Origin: Rhizobium vallis
Lineage (GTDB): Bacteria; Pseudomonadota; Alphaproteobacteria; Rhizobiales; Rhizobiaceae
DNA: 64,000 bases
Direction: 5' to 3'
Assembly: GCF_003985155.1 (NCBI RefSeq)
Contig: NZ_ML133689.1
Span: forward strand, 372,001 to 436,000
The position numbers and the translations under genes are program-made. Below the pieces are notes generated by a model that was given only the letters and a program-made list of their open reading frames with translations, was not told the DNA's origin and did no database searches. Shown here piece by piece: positions 6,208 to 15,884 of this stretch; the stretch's first letter is position 1; each line of letters begins with the position of its first letter.

Positions 6208-9087
6208 ATGTCTCTCATCCATGAAATCGACTACGGTACTCCCGCTTCGAAATCCGAGACCATGGTGACGCTCACCATCGACGGGCAGCAGATCAGTGTG
6301 CCGGAGGGAACCTCCATCATGCGCGCCTCGATGGAGGCCGGCATTGAGGTGCCGAAGCTCTGCGCTACCGACATGGTCGATGCCTTCGGCTCCTGCCGGC
6401 TCTGTCTCGTCGAGATCGAGGGCCGCGCCGGCACGCCTGCCTCCTGCACGACGCCGGTGGCGGCAAACATGGTGGTGCACACGCAGACGGGGCGGCTCAA
6501 GGATATCCGCCGCGGCGTGATGGAGCTTTATATCTCCGACCATCCGCTCGACTGTCTCACCTGTGCTGCCAACGGCGATTGCCAATTGCAGGACATGGCG
6601 GGCGCCGTCGGCCTGCGCGACGTGCGCTACGGCTATGAGGGCGACAATCACGTCAAGGCCCGCAATAGCGGCGACATCAATCTGAAATGGATGCCAAAGG
6701 ACGAGTCCAATCCCTATTTCACCTATGATCCCTCCAAGTGCATCGTCTGTTCGCTCTGCGTGCGCGCCTGCGAGGAAGTGCAGGGCACATTCGCGCTGAC
6801 GATCGAGGGACGAGGCTTCGGCTCGCGCGTTTCATCAGGCATGCACGAGCAGTTCATCGATTCCGAATGCGTTTCCTGCGGCGCCTGCGTGCAGGCCTGC
6901 CCGACGGCGACACTGACGGAGAAGTCGGTCATCCAGATCGGCCAGCCGGAGCATTCTGCCGTCACCACCTGCGCCTATTGCGGCGTCGGCTGCTCCTTCA
7001 AGGCAGAGATGCGCGGCGAGGAACTGGTGCGCATGGTGCCGTGGAAGGACGGCCAGGCCAATCGCGGGCATTCCTGCGTCAAGGGCCGTTTCGCCTATGG
7101 CTATTCCACCCATAAGGACCGCATTCTCAATCCGATGATCCGCGAAAAGGTCAGCGATCCCTGGCGGGAGGTGAGCTGGGACGAAGCCTTTGCGCATGTG
7201 GCATCGGAATTCCGCCGCATCCAGTATCAATACGGCCGTGAGGCCGTCGGCGGCATCACCTCCTCACGCTGCACCAATGAGGAAACCTATCTGGTACAAA
7301 AGCTGGTCCGTGCCGGTTTCGGCAACAACAATGTCGATACCTGCGCCCGCGTCTGCCATTCACCGACCGGTTACGGCCTCGGCCAGGCGTTCGGCACGTC
7401 GGCGGGCACGCAGGATTTCGACAGCGTCGAGCATTCAGATGTCGTCGTCATCATCGGCGCCAATCCGACGGACGGGCATCCGGTGTTCGGCTCGCGGCTG
7501 AAGAAGCGGCTGCGCCAGGGCGCCAAGCTCATCGTCATCGATCCGCGCCGCACCGACATCGTCCGCTCGCCACATGTCGAGGCCTCCTACCACCTGCCGC
7601 TGAAGCCGGGCACCAATGTCGCCGTCATGACGGCGCTGGCGCATGTCATCGTCACCGAAGGACTTTTCGACGAGAAGTTCATCCGCGAGCGCTGCGACTG
7701 GTCGGAGTTCGAGGACTGGGCGGCCTTCGTCGCCGAGCCTCAGCACAGCCCCGAGCAGACCGAGATGTTCACCGGCGTACCGGCGGCGGATCTGCGCGGT
7801 GCGGCGAGGCTCTACGCCAAGGGCGGCAATGGCGCGATCTATTACGGCCTCGGGGTCACCGAACACAGTCAGGGCTCGACCACCGTCATGGCGATTGCCA
7901 ACCTCGCGATGGCGACCGGCAATATCGGCCGCCCGGGTGTGGGCGTGAACCCGCTGCGCGGCCAGAACAACGTGCAGGGCTCCTGCGACATGGGCTCGTT
8001 CCCGCACGAACTGCCGGGTTACCGGCACATTTCCGACGATGCGACACGTGATATCTTCGAAAAGCTCTGGGGCGTGAAGCTCAACAACGAGCCGGGCCTG
8101 CGCATTCCGAACATGCTGGATGCGGCCGTCGACGGCTCGTTCAAAGGCCTCTACATCCAGGGGGAAGATATCCTCCAGTCAGATCCTGATACCAAACACG
8201 TCGCAGCCGGTCTTGCGGCCATGGAATGCGTCGTCGTGCAGGACCTCTTCCTCAACGAGACCGCCAATTACGCCCATGTCTTCCTGCCGGGCTCGACCTT
8301 CCTCGAGAAGGACGGCACCTTCACCAATGCCGAGCGGCGTATCAACCGCGTGCGCAAGGTGATGTCGCCGCGCAACGGCTATGGCGACTGGGAGGTGACT
8401 CAGAAGCTCGCCCAGGCGATGGGGCTCGACTGGAATTATGCGCACCCCTCCGAGATCATGGACGAGATCGCCGCGACGACACCGAGTTTCGCGCTTGTTT
8501 CCTACGACTATCTCGAAAAGATGGGATCGGTGCAGTGGCCCTGTAACGAAAAGAATCCGCTCGGCTCGCCGATCATGCATGTGAACGGCTTCGTGCGCGG
8601 CAAGGGCAAGTTCATCCGCACCGAATATGTGGCGACCGACGAGCGCACCGGTCCGCGCTTCCCGCTGCTTCTCACCACCGGGCGCATCCTCAGCCACTAC
8701 AATGTCGGGGCACAGACGCGACGGACCGAGAATGTCGCCTGGCATCCGGAAGACCGGCTGGAAATCCATGCGCACGATGCCGAGCAGCGCGGCATTCGCG
8801 ACGGCGACTGGGTGAAGCTCGTCAGCCGCTCCGGCGACACCACGCTCCGGGCTCTGATCACCGATCGCGTCGCGCCTGGCGTCGTCTATACGACTTTCCA
8901 TCATCCAAGCACGCAGGCGAACGTCATCACCACCGACTACTCCGACTGGGCGACGAACTGCCCTGAGTATAAGGTGACGGCGGTGCAGGTCTCGCCCTCT
9001 AACGGGCCGACCGGCTGGCAGCGCGAATATGACGAGCAGGCGCGGCAATCGCGTCGCATCGCCGGCAAGCTGGAGGCGGCGGAGTGA
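6208..9087 (+). CDS. fdsA: NAD-dependent formate dehydrogenase, catalytic alpha subunit FdsA
   Basis: 959 residues. The N-terminal NuoG-like part binds a [2Fe-2S] cluster (CATDMVDAFGSCRLC) and then clusters in HPLDCLTC and in two ferredoxin-type motifs, CIVCSLCVRAC and CVSCGACVQACP. The molybdopterin oxidoreductase part starts with the [4Fe-4S] motif CAYCGVGCSF near residue 250 and contains CARVCHSPT, whose second Cys is the molybdenum ligand; it is a Cys enzyme, not a selenocysteine one. The bis-MGD cofactor is sulfurated by FdhD, which is encoded next. A strong AGGAGG site precedes the ATG. No molybdenum cofactor genes are in the window. Confidence 0.96.
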   Translation: MSLIHEIDYGTPASKSETMVTLTIDGQQISVPEGTSIMRASMEAGIEVPKLCATDMVDAFGSCRLCLVEIEGRAGTPASCTTPVAANMVVHTQTGRLKDIRRGVMELYISDHPLDCLTCAANGDCQLQDMAGAVGLRDVRYGYEGDNHVKARNSGDINLKWMPKDESNPYFTYDPSKCIVCSLCVRACEEVQGTFALTIEGRGFGSRVSSGMHEQFIDSECVSCGACVQACPTATLTEKSVIQIGQPEHSAVTTCAYCGVGCSFKAEMRGEELVRMVPWKDGQANRGHSCVKGRFAYGYSTHKDRILNPMIREKVSDPWREVSWDEAFAHVASEFRRIQYQYGREAVGGITSSRCTNEETYLVQKLVRAGFGNNNVDTCARVCHSPTGYGLGQAFGTSAGTQDFDSVEHSDVVVIIGANPTDGHPVFGSRLKKRLRQGAKLIVIDPRRTDIVRSPHVEASYHLPLKPGTNVAVMTALAHVIVTEGLFDEKFIRERCDWSEFEDWAAFVAEPQHSPEQTEMFTGVPAADLRGAARLYAKGGNGAIYYGLGVTEHSQGSTTVMAIANLAMATGNIGRPGVGVNPLRGQNNVQGSCDMGSFPHELPGYRHISDDATRDIFEKLWGVKLNNEPGLRIPNMLDAAVDGSFKGLYIQGEDILQSDPDTKHVAAGLAAMECVVVQDLFLNETANYAHVFLPGSTFLEKDGTFTNAERRINRVRKVMSPRNGYGDWEVTQKLAQAMGLDWNYAHPSEIMDEIAATTPSFALVSYDYLEKMGSVQWPCNEKNPLGSPIMHVNGFVRGKGKFIRTEYVATDERTGPRFPLLLTTGRILSHYNVGAQTRRTENVAWHPEDRLEIHAHDAEQRGIRDGDWVKLVSRSGDTTLRALITDRVAPGVVYTTFHHPSTQANVITTDYSDWATNCPEYKVTAVQVSPSNGPTGWQREYDEQARQSRRIAGKLEAAE

Positions 9088-9124
9088 CAATGCTGGGGCG
9101 GCCTGGCAGGGGAGAGCATGGATC

Positions 9125-9949
9125 ATGACCTTCACGATCACCGCCCGCGCTGCCGAAACCGCCCGCCGCAATGGCATCCTGCAGGCCGGTTCGCGCATCG
9201 TGCCCGAGGAAGTGCCAATCGCCTTTTCCTATGGCGGGAGTTCGCATGCGGTGATGATGGCGACGCCTGCGGATCTTGAAGATTTCGCCATTGGCTTCAG
9301 CCTGACCGAGGGGATCATCAGCGCGCCGGCGGAGATCGCCGATATCGGGATTGTCGAGGGTGAACAGGGTATCGATGTGCAGGTGAGCCTCGTCGATGAT
9401 GTCGCCGATCGGCTGCGGGCACGGCGCCGCAGCATGGCGGGGCCCGTCGGCTGCGGGCTCTGCGGCATCGAATCGATCGAGCAGGCGGTGCGGCCGGTAC
9501 CTGATGTCTCGCTATCGCCGCTGATGCTGTCGCATGCGGATATTGTGCGGGCTGTTTCGCTTCTGAACGAGGCGCAGCCGTTGCATCGGGAGACCCGAGC
9601 GGTTCATGGCGCCGGGTTCTATCTTCCAGCCACGGGGCTTGTCGCCGTGCGCGAAGATGTCGGCCGGCATAATGCATTGGATAAGCTCTGCGGCGCGGTC
9701 ATTCGCTCCGGCTGGAAAGGCGGGGATGGCGCCGTCGTCGTGACGAGCAGGCTTTCCGTCGAAATGGTGCAGAAGGCGGCAATTCTCGGCACCCCCGTGC
9801 TCATCGCCATTTCAGCGCCGACCGCACTCGCCATCCGTACGGCCGAACAGGCCGGCATGACGCTCGTCGCGCTGGTGCGCGGCGAGGATTTCGAGATTTT
9901 CACCCACCCACATCGCATCTCGCCCGGAAGCATCGCCGATGTCGCATGA
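9125..9949 (+). CDS. fdhD: Formate dehydrogenase accessory sulfurtransferase FdhD (FdsC)
   Basis: 274 residues from the ATG at 9125, chosen because earlier in-frame starts would run into fdsA. The family motif GPVGCGLCGIES (about residues 105-116) holds the CxxC pair that passes sulfur from the cysteine desulfurase to the Mo-bis-MGD cofactor. The segment EDVGRHNALDK, which helps bind the cofactor, is also present, as is TSRLSVEMVQKAA. It is needed to activate FdsA. It is called FdsC in the fds operon nomenclature. Its end overlaps the start of fdsD by 11 bases, keeping the five fds genes in one unit. Confidence 0.94.
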   Translation: MTFTITARAAETARRNGILQAGSRIVPEEVPIAFSYGGSSHAVMMATPADLEDFAIGFSLTEGIISAPAEIADIGIVEGEQGIDVQVSLVDDVADRLRARRRSMAGPVGCGLCGIESIEQAVRPVPDVSLSPLMLSHADIVRAVSLLNEAQPLHRETRAVHGAGFYLPATGLVAVREDVGRHNALDKLCGAVIRSGWKGGDGAVVVTSRLSVEMVQKAAILGTPVLIAISAPTALAIRTAEQAGMTLVALVRGEDFEIFTHPHRISPGSIADVA

Positions 9950-10184
9950 TACCAAGACCAAGCTCGTCTATATGGCGAACCAGATCGCCACCTTCTTCAA
10001 GAGCCAGCCGGCCAGCGAGGCTGTAGAAGGCGTTGCCACCCACATCAACAAATTCTGGGAGCCGCGCATGCGGCGGCAATTGTTCGAAATTCTGGAAAAA
10101 GACGAAAACGGCCTGGATGCGCTCGTGCTTCAGGCGGCTCCCCTGATCCGCAAACCGGAAGCGGAGGCAAGCCAGCTCCGCTAA
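9939..10184 (+). CDS. fdsD: Formate dehydrogenase delta subunit FdsD
   Basis: 81 residues with the family-typical core KLVYMANQIATFF, then HINKFWEPRMR and a C-terminal hydrophilic tail. FdsD is a small protein found only with NAD-dependent Fds formate dehydrogenases, where it supports assembly or cofactor insertion and stabilises the complex. It is the last gene of the operon and overlaps fdhD. A long hairpin at 10269-10304 follows, between this operon and the convergent chemoreceptor gene. Confidence 0.93.
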   Translation: MSHDTKTKLVYMANQIATFFKSQPASEAVEGVATHINKFWEPRMRRQLFEILEKDENGLDALVLQAAPLIRKPEAEASQLR

Positions 10185-10268
10185 CCAACCATAGGCGTCA
10201 TGCGGGAGGGCGGGCAGCGCCGCGCTGCGTGCACATACGACAACCTTGGCGCTGCTCGAAGAAGCGAT

Positions 10269-10304
10269 CAAAGCGCGCCGTGTGGTTTCACGCGGCGCGC
10301 TTTG
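10269..10304. terminator. Hairpin between convergent fdsD and chemoreceptor genes
   Basis: The segment forms a 16-bp stem with one wobble pair, closed by a GTTT-type loop (10269-10284 with 10289-10304). There is no T run on either side, so it may act as a transcript-stabilising or Rho-assisted end rather than a classical terminator. The stem sequence AAAGCGCG...CGCGCTTT resembles the first arm of the repeats at 15773 and 42047. Confidence 0.55.
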
Positions 10305-10333
10305 AACGGTAGGTATAGCTGGGGAGAGGTAAA

Positions 10334-12085
10334 TCAGAATTCTTGCCAGCTCTCGGTATTGGCCGCAGCAGCACCCCGCGCGCCTGCGACCCGCGAAACG
10401 AGATGCAGCGCCGGCGAGCTTGCCTGCTGCCTCACCGGGGCGGCAGCTGCGCCCGGCAGGCGGAACCTCGCCAGCAGCACACGCAGCGTTTCGGCTTCTC
10501 TGGCAAGGCTGTGGCTGGCGGCCGTACTCTCCTCGACCATCGCAGCATTCTGCTGGGTTGCCTGATCAAGCGTGTTGACCGCCTGATTGATTTCCTTGAG
10601 CCCGGTTGCCTGTTCTTTCGACGCTTCGACAATCGCCTCGACATTGACGTTGATATCGCCGACCTGCGCAACGATCTCCTCGAGCGCCCTGCCGGTTTCG
10701 CCGACGAGGCCGACGCCGTTCTTGACGAGATCGCTCGACGTGTTGATCAGCGCCTTGATCTCCTTGGCGGCCTTGGCGGAGCGTTGCGCGAGTTCGCGAA
10801 CCTCCTGGGCGACGACCGCAAAGCCCTTGCCGGCCTCGCCGGCGCGCGCCGCCTCGACGCCGGCATTCAGCGCCAGGAGGTTGGTCTGGAAGGCGATGTC
10901 GTCGATGACGCCGATGATGTTGTTGATTTCACGCGAGGACTGTTCGATCTGATCCATGGCGGCGACCGCATTGCGGACCACGGTGCCGGAATGCTCTGCG
11001 CCCTGCTTGGTTTTGGCGACAAGGCGGCCCGCTTCGCCGGCCCGGCGGCTGGAATCGTTGACCGTCGTGGTGATCTCTTCCAGTGCGGCTGCCGTCTCTT
11101 CAATCGACGCGGCCTGCTGTTCCGTCCGCTTGGAGAAGGAATCTGCCGACGCGCCGATCTCGTTCGAGCCGGTGGCGATCGCGCCGGCGTTCTCGCCGAT
11201 CGTCCTCATCGTCTCGGCAAGGCCGTTGACGGCGGTATTGAAATCGTGACGCAGCTGTTCCATCGACGGGACAAAGGGCGTATCCACCGTCCTTGTCAGA
11301 TCGCCTTCGGAGAGAAGGCGGAGCGCCGTGCCGAGCATCGAAATGGCGCTCATGCGCTCCGTCACATCCGTTGCAAATTTCACGACCTTGTAAACCTTGC
11401 CGTCGGCATCGAGGATCGGGTTATAGGCCGCCTGGATCCAGATTTGCCGGCCGCCCTTGCCGAACCGGACAAATTCGTTGGCGATGAATTCTCCTCGCGC
11501 CAGCCGCTTCCAGAAGTTGGCGTAGTCCTCGGTCTTGGCGTAGGCAGGATCGCAGAACATGCTGTGGTGCCTGCCGGTGATCTCGGCGAGTGAATATCCC
11601 ATGGCACCGCAGAAATTCTCGTTTGCAGTCAGGATCTCGCCTGTTGGGGAAAATTCGATGACCGCCTGCGAGCGCGAGATCGCCTCCAGCTTGCCGGAAT
11701 CCTCGACCGCCTTCTTTTTCGCGGCGGTAATGTCGGCCGCAAATTTGACGACCTTGAACGCTTTTCCGCCCTTGAATACCGGATTGTAGGACGCCTGGAT
11801 CCATATTTCCCTGCTGCCCTTGGCAAAGCGCTTATAGGAGCCGGCGTCATATTCGCCGCGTCCGAGGCGCGCCCAGAATTCACGATATTCCCCGGTCGCC
11901 GTATAGGCCGGCTCGCAAAACATACTGTGATGCTTGCCGATGATCTCGCTCAGGTTGTAACCAAGCGCTTTGCAGAAATTCTCGTTCGCCGTCAGGATGT
12001 TTCCCTTGAGATCGAATTCGATGATCGCCTGCGATCTGGAGATGGCGTCAAGAATGTATTTCGAATTGGAAGATAGACTAAACAT
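10334..12085 (-). CDS. Soluble methyl-accepting chemotaxis protein with two PAS domains
   Basis: 583 residues from the ATG at 12085, the first start placed at the PAS boundary with AGAGGG upstream; a start at 12178 would add 31 atypical residues. No membrane segment is seen. Two similar PAS domains occupy about residues 5-125 and 130-245, both with ISRSQA(I/V)[11 protein letters not shown] and HHSMFC, which suggests duplication. A short HAMP-like segment ([13 protein letters not shown]) and the methyl-accepting coiled-coil domain follow, with the hairpin tip [32 protein letters not shown]. The C-terminus ends SWQEF, a CheR-docking pentapeptide. It probably senses an intracellular redox or metabolic signal. 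It stands near cheW but apart from any full che operon. Confidence 0.93.
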   Translation of the reverse strand: MFSLSSNSKYILDAISRSQAIIEFDLKGNILTANENFCKALGYNLSEIIGKHHSMFCEPAYTATGEYREFWARLGRGEYDAGSYKRFAKGSREIWIQASYNPVFKGGKAFKVVKFAADITAAKKKAVEDSGKLEAISRSQAVIEFSPTGEILTANENFCGAMGYSLAEITGRHHSMFCDPAYAKTEDYANFWKRLARGEFIANEFVRFGKGGRQIWIQAAYNPILDADGKVYKVVKFATDVTERMSAISMLGTALRLLSEGDLTRTVDTPFVPSMEQLRHDFNTAVNGLAETMRTIGENAGAIATGSNEIGASADSFSKRTEQQAASIEETAAALEEITTTVNDSSRRAGEAGRLVAKTKQGAEHSGTVVRNAVAAMDQIEQSSREINNIIGVIDDIAFQTNLLALNAGVEAARAGEAGKGFAVVAQEVRELAQRSAKAAKEIKALINTSSDLVKNGVGLVGETGRALEEIVAQVGDINVNVEAIVEASKEQATGLKEINQAVNTLDQATQQNAAMVEESTAASHSLAREAETLRVLLARFRLPGAAAAPVRQQASSPALHLVSRVAGARGAAAANTESWQEF

Positions 12086-12340
12086 TTCCTGTCCCTCTGA
12101 AATGTTGAGCGTTCGCTGCTTCGGTCTTCTCGAAGCAATTCGGGCGAGGAACGTCGGCGCTCGGATACAAACCGTCAATCGTTTGTCATATCCTGCCTAC
12201 CAGAAGGCGTGTCACCCTCATGCTTCGCAATCATGTTGATAGGCTGGTGGTTAATTTTTTATATAAAAGACATCGCTTATATTCGCGATTGTTGAAAAAA
12301 GTGAAGATTGGCAAGTAAGAGGCGTGTAACGCGACAATAA
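12086..12340. other. Intergenic region upstream of the chemoreceptor
   Basis: 255 bases with no supported gene. The part at 12245-12300 is strikingly AT-rich for this genome (GGTTAATTTTTTATATAAAAG) and is the likely promoter region of the minus-strand chemoreceptor gene. I could not fix -35 and -10 boxes. Confidence 0.4.
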
Positions 12341-12362
12341 AAAACCGCCCGAAGGCGGTTTT
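12341..12362 (-). terminator. Rho-independent terminator of cheW
   Basis: A perfect 9-bp stem AAAACCGCC/GGCGGTTTT with a four-base loop, 24 bases beyond the cheW stop. On the minus strand it runs into TTTTTTATT. This is a classical strong terminator. Confidence 0.9.
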
Positions 12363-12385
12363 TCGAAATTCAAACCAGTATCGGA

Positions 12386-12862
12386 TCAGGCCGCCAGTTC
12401 GTCCGTCTCGTTTTCCTTGAACATCTTGGCAAGATTCAGGAAGCAGATCATGCCATTTTCCGAAGCGATGATGCCTTCGCAATAAGCGCGGTCGAAGGAG
12501 GCGGTCACCTCAGGCACGGGCTGGACCTGGCTGGAGGAGATGGTCAGAATGTCCGAGACGCGATCGACGAGCATGCCGATGACCATGCTGTGAACTTCGG
12601 CAACGACGATGGCGCTGCGCTCGTTGGCGACGGTGCTCTTCATGCCGAGCTTGTAGGCGAGATCGATGATCGGGATGACCGAGCCGCGCAGGTTCATGAC
12701 ACCGATGACATCGGCCGGGGCATGCGGGATTGGCGTCGACGGCGCCCAGCCGCGGATTTCGCGGATGGTCGTGGTCTTGACGCAGAATTCCTGGTCATGC
12801 AGGCGGAAGGCAATGATCTCGAGCGTATCGCCGCTGAAGCTAGTGGAATTGATCGTGGCCAT
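12386..12862 (-). CDS. cheW: Chemotaxis coupling protein CheW
   Basis: 158 residues, a single CheW domain (IIAFRLHDQEFCVKTTTIREI at the start, then VIGVMNLRGSVIPIIDLAYKLGM, then GMLVDRVSDIL). It links chemoreceptors to the CheA kinase in the cytoplasmic signalling array. The ATG at 12862 overlaps the TAA of an upstream orphan chemoreceptor tail (TAATG), so translation was once, and may still be, coupled to that reading frame; the GGGAAGA in that tail serves as ribosome site. An in-frame ATG at 12877 would add five residues but lacks this context. It ends before a strong terminator. Confidence 0.95.
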   Translation of the reverse strand: MATINSTSFSGDTLEIIAFRLHDQEFCVKTTTIREIRGWAPSTPIPHAPADVIGVMNLRGSVIPIIDLAYKLGMKSTVANERSAIVVAEVHSMVIGMLVDRVSDILTISSSQVQPVPEVTASFDRAYCEGIIASENGMICFLNLAKMFKENETDELAA

Positions 12863-13010
12863 TAGAATTCTTCCCAACTGTCGTAAGCCAGGGCAGAAGC
12901 GGGTGCGCCACCATTGGCGCCGACAAGCTTTGCCTTCATACCACGCGATGGCTTTGCGCTTGGCGAAGCATCGTTACGGTTAGCGACGACATTAGCGGAA
13001 GAGTGTTGCC
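12862..13010 (-). pseudogene. Orphan C-terminal tail of a chemoreceptor gene
   Basis: Open minus-strand frame from about 13010 to the TAA at 12862-12864. It reads FRFGQHSSANVV, a 30-residue Ala/Ser/Gly-rich linker, and then YDSWEEF and stop. This is the usual end of a methyl-accepting chemotaxis protein: the FRF segment aligns with ARFRLPG of the neighbouring receptor, and SWEEF is a CheR-docking pentapeptide. The body of the receptor is absent; upstream the frame meets a stop near 13068 in the rocD end. No good start or ribosome site precedes it. I read it as the remainder of a receptor-cheW operon whose front was deleted. Confidence 0.6.
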
Positions 13011-13059
13011 CAAATCTAAATCGGGAACGGGATTGCGAAGGTTTTCGGCCCCGATTTAT

Positions 13060-14259
13060 TCAGCTGATTGTCTTCTCGATCTCGGAGACCGCCCAATCGA
13101 CCTGCTGTCTTGTTATGACCAATGGCGGAGCGAGGCGAATCGTGTGGTCGTGGGTATCCTTGGCGAGAAGGCCGCGCTCCTTCAGCGCATGGCAATATTG
13201 CCGCGCGCCACCGGCTTCGGGCTCCAGTTCGATCGCCATCATCAGGCCGCGGCCGCGTACATCCCGGACGATATTCGAGCGGATCGACCTCAGGCCTTCG
13301 AGAAAGTAATCGCCCATGACAGCGGCGTTCTCGATCATCCCTTCTTCCACGAGCACCTTGAGCGCCGTGCGCGCCACCGCGCAGGCGAGCGGATTGCCGC
13401 CGAAGGTGGAGCCGTGCTGGCCGGGCTTCAGCACGCCCAGAACCTCGGAATTCGAAAGCACCGCCGATACGGGATAGAAGCCGCCGGACAGTGCCTTGCC
13501 GATTAGCGTCACATCGGCCTCGATGCCTTCATGTTCTTCCGCCAGAAGCTTGCCGGTGCGGCCGAGGCCTGTCTGGATCTCGTCGAGGATGAGCGTGACG
13601 TTGTTATCAGTGCAGAGTTCGCGGATTCGGGTGAAATAACCGGGCGGCGGGATGATAACGCCGGCTTCCCCCTGGATCGGCTCGATCAGGGCGGCCACCG
13701 TATTGCCGTTGATCGCAGCCTCGAATGCCTCGGCATCGCCGAAAGGAACGGTGCGGAAGCCCGGCGTATAGGGGCCGAAGCCGGTGCGGGCATCGGGATC
13801 TGTGGAGAAGCTGACGATGCTCAGCGTGCGGCCGTGGAAATTATCGGCGCAGACGATGATCTCCGCCTTGCCTTCCGGCACCCCCTTGACCTCGTAGCCC
13901 CATTTGCGGACCGCCTTGATGGCGGTCTCGACGGCCTCGGCGCCGGAGTTCATCGGCAGGATCTTGTGCGAGCCGGTAAGCGCCGCGAGCTCCTCGTAGA
14001 GATAGGCGAGCTGATCGTTGCGGAAGGCGCGGGAGGTAAGCGTCAATCTCCCCGCCTGCTCGACCATGGCGGCGAGGATCTTTGGATGGCAATGGCCCTG
14101 ATTGACCGCGGAATAGGCCGAGAGGCAATCGAGATAACGATTGCCGTCCGTATCCCAGACATAAACACCTTCGCCACGCGTCAGCACCACGTCGAGCGGC
14201 TTGTAGTTGTGGGCGCCGAGCCGCTGTTCGGTGGCGATCAGTTTTTCCGAAGTGTTCAT
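13060..14259 (-). CDS. rocD: Ornithine aminotransferase
   Basis: 399 residues, class-III PLP-dependent aminotransferase. Visible motifs are the conserved N-terminal [18 protein letters not shown], the [17 protein letters not shown] helix, [11 protein letters not shown] near residue 230, and the PLP lysine in [16 protein letters not shown]. It converts L-ornithine and 2-oxoglutarate to glutamate-5-semialdehyde and glutamate. It lies directly downstream of rocF (19 bases between), so together they turn arginine into glutamate semialdehyde. Length matches bacterial ornithine aminotransferases (about 400). Expression is probably controlled by the divergent Lrp-type regulator. Confidence 0.95.
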   Translation of the reverse strand: MNTSEKLIATEQRLGAHNYKPLDVVLTRGEGVYVWDTDGNRYLDCLSAYSAVNQGHCHPKILAAMVEQAGRLTLTSRAFRNDQLAYLYEELAALTGSHKILPMNSGAEAVETAIKAVRKWGYEVKGVPEGKAEIIVCADNFHGRTLSIVSFSTDPDARTGFGPYTPGFRTVPFGDAEAFEAAINGNTVAALIEPIQGEAGVIIPPPGYFTRIRELCTDNNVTLILDEIQTGLGRTGKLLAEEHEGIEADVTLIGKALSGGFYPVSAVLSNSEVLGVLKPGQHGSTFGGNPLACAVARTALKVLVEEGMIENAAVMGDYFLEGLRSIRSNIVRDVRGRGLMMAIELEPEAGGARQYCHALKERGLLAKDTHDHTIRLAPPLVITRQQVDWAVSEIEKTIS

Positions 14260-14278
14260 GACCTTCTCCCCTCTATCT

Positions 14279-15214
14279 CTATGCGGCGCGTGTCGGGCGA
14301 TCGAAGATGCGGCGGCCGAAGAGGCTCGCCGTCAGCTCCACCAGGATGCGGGCGCTCTTGCCGCGATCGTCGAGAAACGGATTGAGCTCGACCAGGTCGA
14401 GCGACGAAACGAGGCCGCTGTCGGAAAGCATTTCCATGACCAGATGCGCCTCGCGGAAGGTCGCCCCGCCGGGCACCGTCGTGCCGACGCCGGGGGCGAT
14501 CTCGGGGTCGAGGAAGTCGAGGTCGAGGCTGACATGGAGCAGGCCGTTCGCCTTGGCGACGACATCGAGGATATGGCGCATGATCGCGCCGATGCCCTGC
14601 TCGTCGATCGCGCGCATATCGAAGACATTGACGCCGTGTTCGTGGATTTCCTCGCGCTCGCGTATATCGACCGAACGGATGCCAACCTGGAAGACATTCT
14701 TCGGGTCGACGAACGGACGGTCCTTCGGCAGGATCTCGGCGAATTCGGCCTCGCCGCAGAAAAAGGCGACGGGCATACCGTGTATATTGCCGGAGGGCGA
14801 CGTGGCAGGAGAGTTGAAATCGGCATGGGCATCGAGCCAGAGCACGAAGAGCGGGCGGCCTGTGCTGGCGGCATAGCGGGCCATGCCGGAGACGCTGCCC
14901 ATGGAAAGGCTGTGGTCGCCGCCGAGAATCAGCGGGAAGCGGCCGGAAGCGGCGACATCGTAGACACTGCTTTCGAGCGCGCGCGTGAAGGCGCCTACGA
15001 TCCTCAGATTGTGGGCTTTCGAATGAACGGGCAGGTCCATGGCCGGCACGATGCTGAGATCGCCGTTATCGGCAACGTCATGGCCGAGCTCGATCAGAGT
15101 CTGGTCGACGCCGGCAATACGGAGCGCTGCAGGACCCATGGCCGCGCCTCTGCGGCCGGAGCCTTCTTCCAACGGTGCGCCGATAAGGGTGACGGATCGC
15201 GAGTGGGCATTCAT
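14279..15214 (-). CDS. rocF: Arginase
   Basis: 311 residues from the ATG at 15214; the open frame continues upstream but the conserved sequence begins at [14 protein letters not shown]. The dinuclear manganese-site motifs are in order: GGDHS near residue 103, DAHADFN near 130, and SLDLDFLDP near 235. It hydrolyses arginine to ornithine and urea in the cytoplasm. It is the first gene of rocF-rocD and is divergent from an Lrp/AsnC-family gene 123 bases away, an arrangement typical of rhizobial arginine-catabolic loci. The N-terminal [17 protein letters not shown] is characteristic of arginase rather than agmatinase. Confidence 0.95.
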   Translation of the reverse strand: MNAHSRSVTLIGAPLEEGSGRRGAAMGPAALRIAGVDQTLIELGHDVADNGDLSIVPAMDLPVHSKAHNLRIVGAFTRALESSVYDVAASGRFPLILGGDHSLSMGSVSGMARYAASTGRPLFVLWLDAHADFNSPATSPSGNIHGMPVAFFCGEAEFAEILPKDRPFVDPKNVFQVGIRSVDIREREEIHEHGVNVFDMRAIDEQGIGAIMRHILDVVAKANGLLHVSLDLDFLDPEIAPGVGTTVPGGATFREAHLVMEMLSDSGLVSSLDLVELNPFLDDRGKSARILVELTASLFGRRIFDRPTRAA

Positions 15215-15337
15215 GTCGAGGGCTCCGTGTTGAGGCCTGTTTCGGCCGATAGTGGGATAAAGCTCTGGCGGCAAAAAGATGGAAAAGTGCCAGAAATGGA
15301 TTATGATTGCGCAGATTGATAAGGCTATTTTGACAAA

Positions 15338-15775
15338 GTGATCAGCGTGGACGATCTCGACACCGAACTTCTGAGCGCGCTTCGCCACAATGCCCGGATT
15401 TCCATCTCCTCGCTTGCGGTGATGACGGGCGCATCGCGGGCGACGGTTGCCGCCCGTATCGACCGGCTCGTCGCCAGCGGCACGATTGTCGGCTTCACCA
15501 TCCGCACCAGTCACGAGACGCGCTCCGCCGGCGTGCGCGCCATCGTCATGATCGAAGTGCTCGGCAAGCTCGCCGACAGAGTGGCCGATCAGTTGCGGGG
15601 GTTGCCGCAGGTGCGCGCGCTCCACAGCACCAACGGCAAATGGGACTTCGTCGCTGAACTCGAGGACCGCGACCTCGCTTCCTTCGACGAGACGCTGCGC
15701 CGCATCCGGCTGATCAACGGCATCAATTCGACCGAAACCAACATTCTTCTGAAGACGAGCAAGACCGGGTTCTAA
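15338..15775 (+). CDS. Lrp/AsnC-family regulator, probable activator of rocF-rocD
   Basis: 145 residues. The N-terminal helix-turn-helix (LDTELLSALRHNARISISSLAVMTG, SRATVAARIDRLVASGTI) is followed by the RAM ligand-binding domain. The start is GTG at 15338. It diverges from rocF, and such regulators usually activate the adjacent arginine/ornithine genes in response to the amino acid; the 123-base intergenic region would hold its sites. Its TAA stop is formed by the first bases of a palindromic repeat element (15773-15874). Confidence 0.9.
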   Translation: MISVDDLDTELLSALRHNARISISSLAVMTGASRATVAARIDRLVASGTIVGFTIRTSHETRSAGVRAIVMIEVLGKLADRVADQLRGLPQVRALHSTNGKWDFVAELEDRDLASFDETLRRIRLINGINSTETNILLKTSKTGF

Positions 15776-15874
15776 AGCGCGTCGCGTCAAACCTGATTTA
15801 TGCGACGCGCTTTAGCTCTTTGTTTTACACAAGCCGTTGTCTCGGAACCGCTGCATACTTCCGGGCGACATGTG
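15773..15874. repeat. RIME-like palindromic intergenic repeat, copy 1
   Basis: A two-part element of about 100 bases between convergent genes. Part one is a perfect 12-bp stem, AAAGCGCGTCGC (15774-15785) with GCGACGCGCTTT (15802-15813). Part two, after a conserved CTCTTTGTTTT link, is an imperfect palindrome around AACCGCTGCA ending in GCGACATG. The same layout recurs at 42047-42152. It matches my memory of the Rhizobium intergenic mosaic elements, but the name needs a database check. The left end supplies the TAA of the regulator gene. Confidence 0.8.
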
Positions 15875-15884
15875 TTAACCCGGT

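Noticed and set aside
8179..9198. A 339-codon minus-strand frame opposite the end of fdsA
   Set aside because: fdsA is certain from its cofactor motifs, and the antisense frame has no domain, start signal or conserved neighbour.
14207..15319. A 370-codon plus-strand frame opposite rocF
   Set aside because: The arginase on the minus strand carries all metal-site motifs; the antisense product has none.
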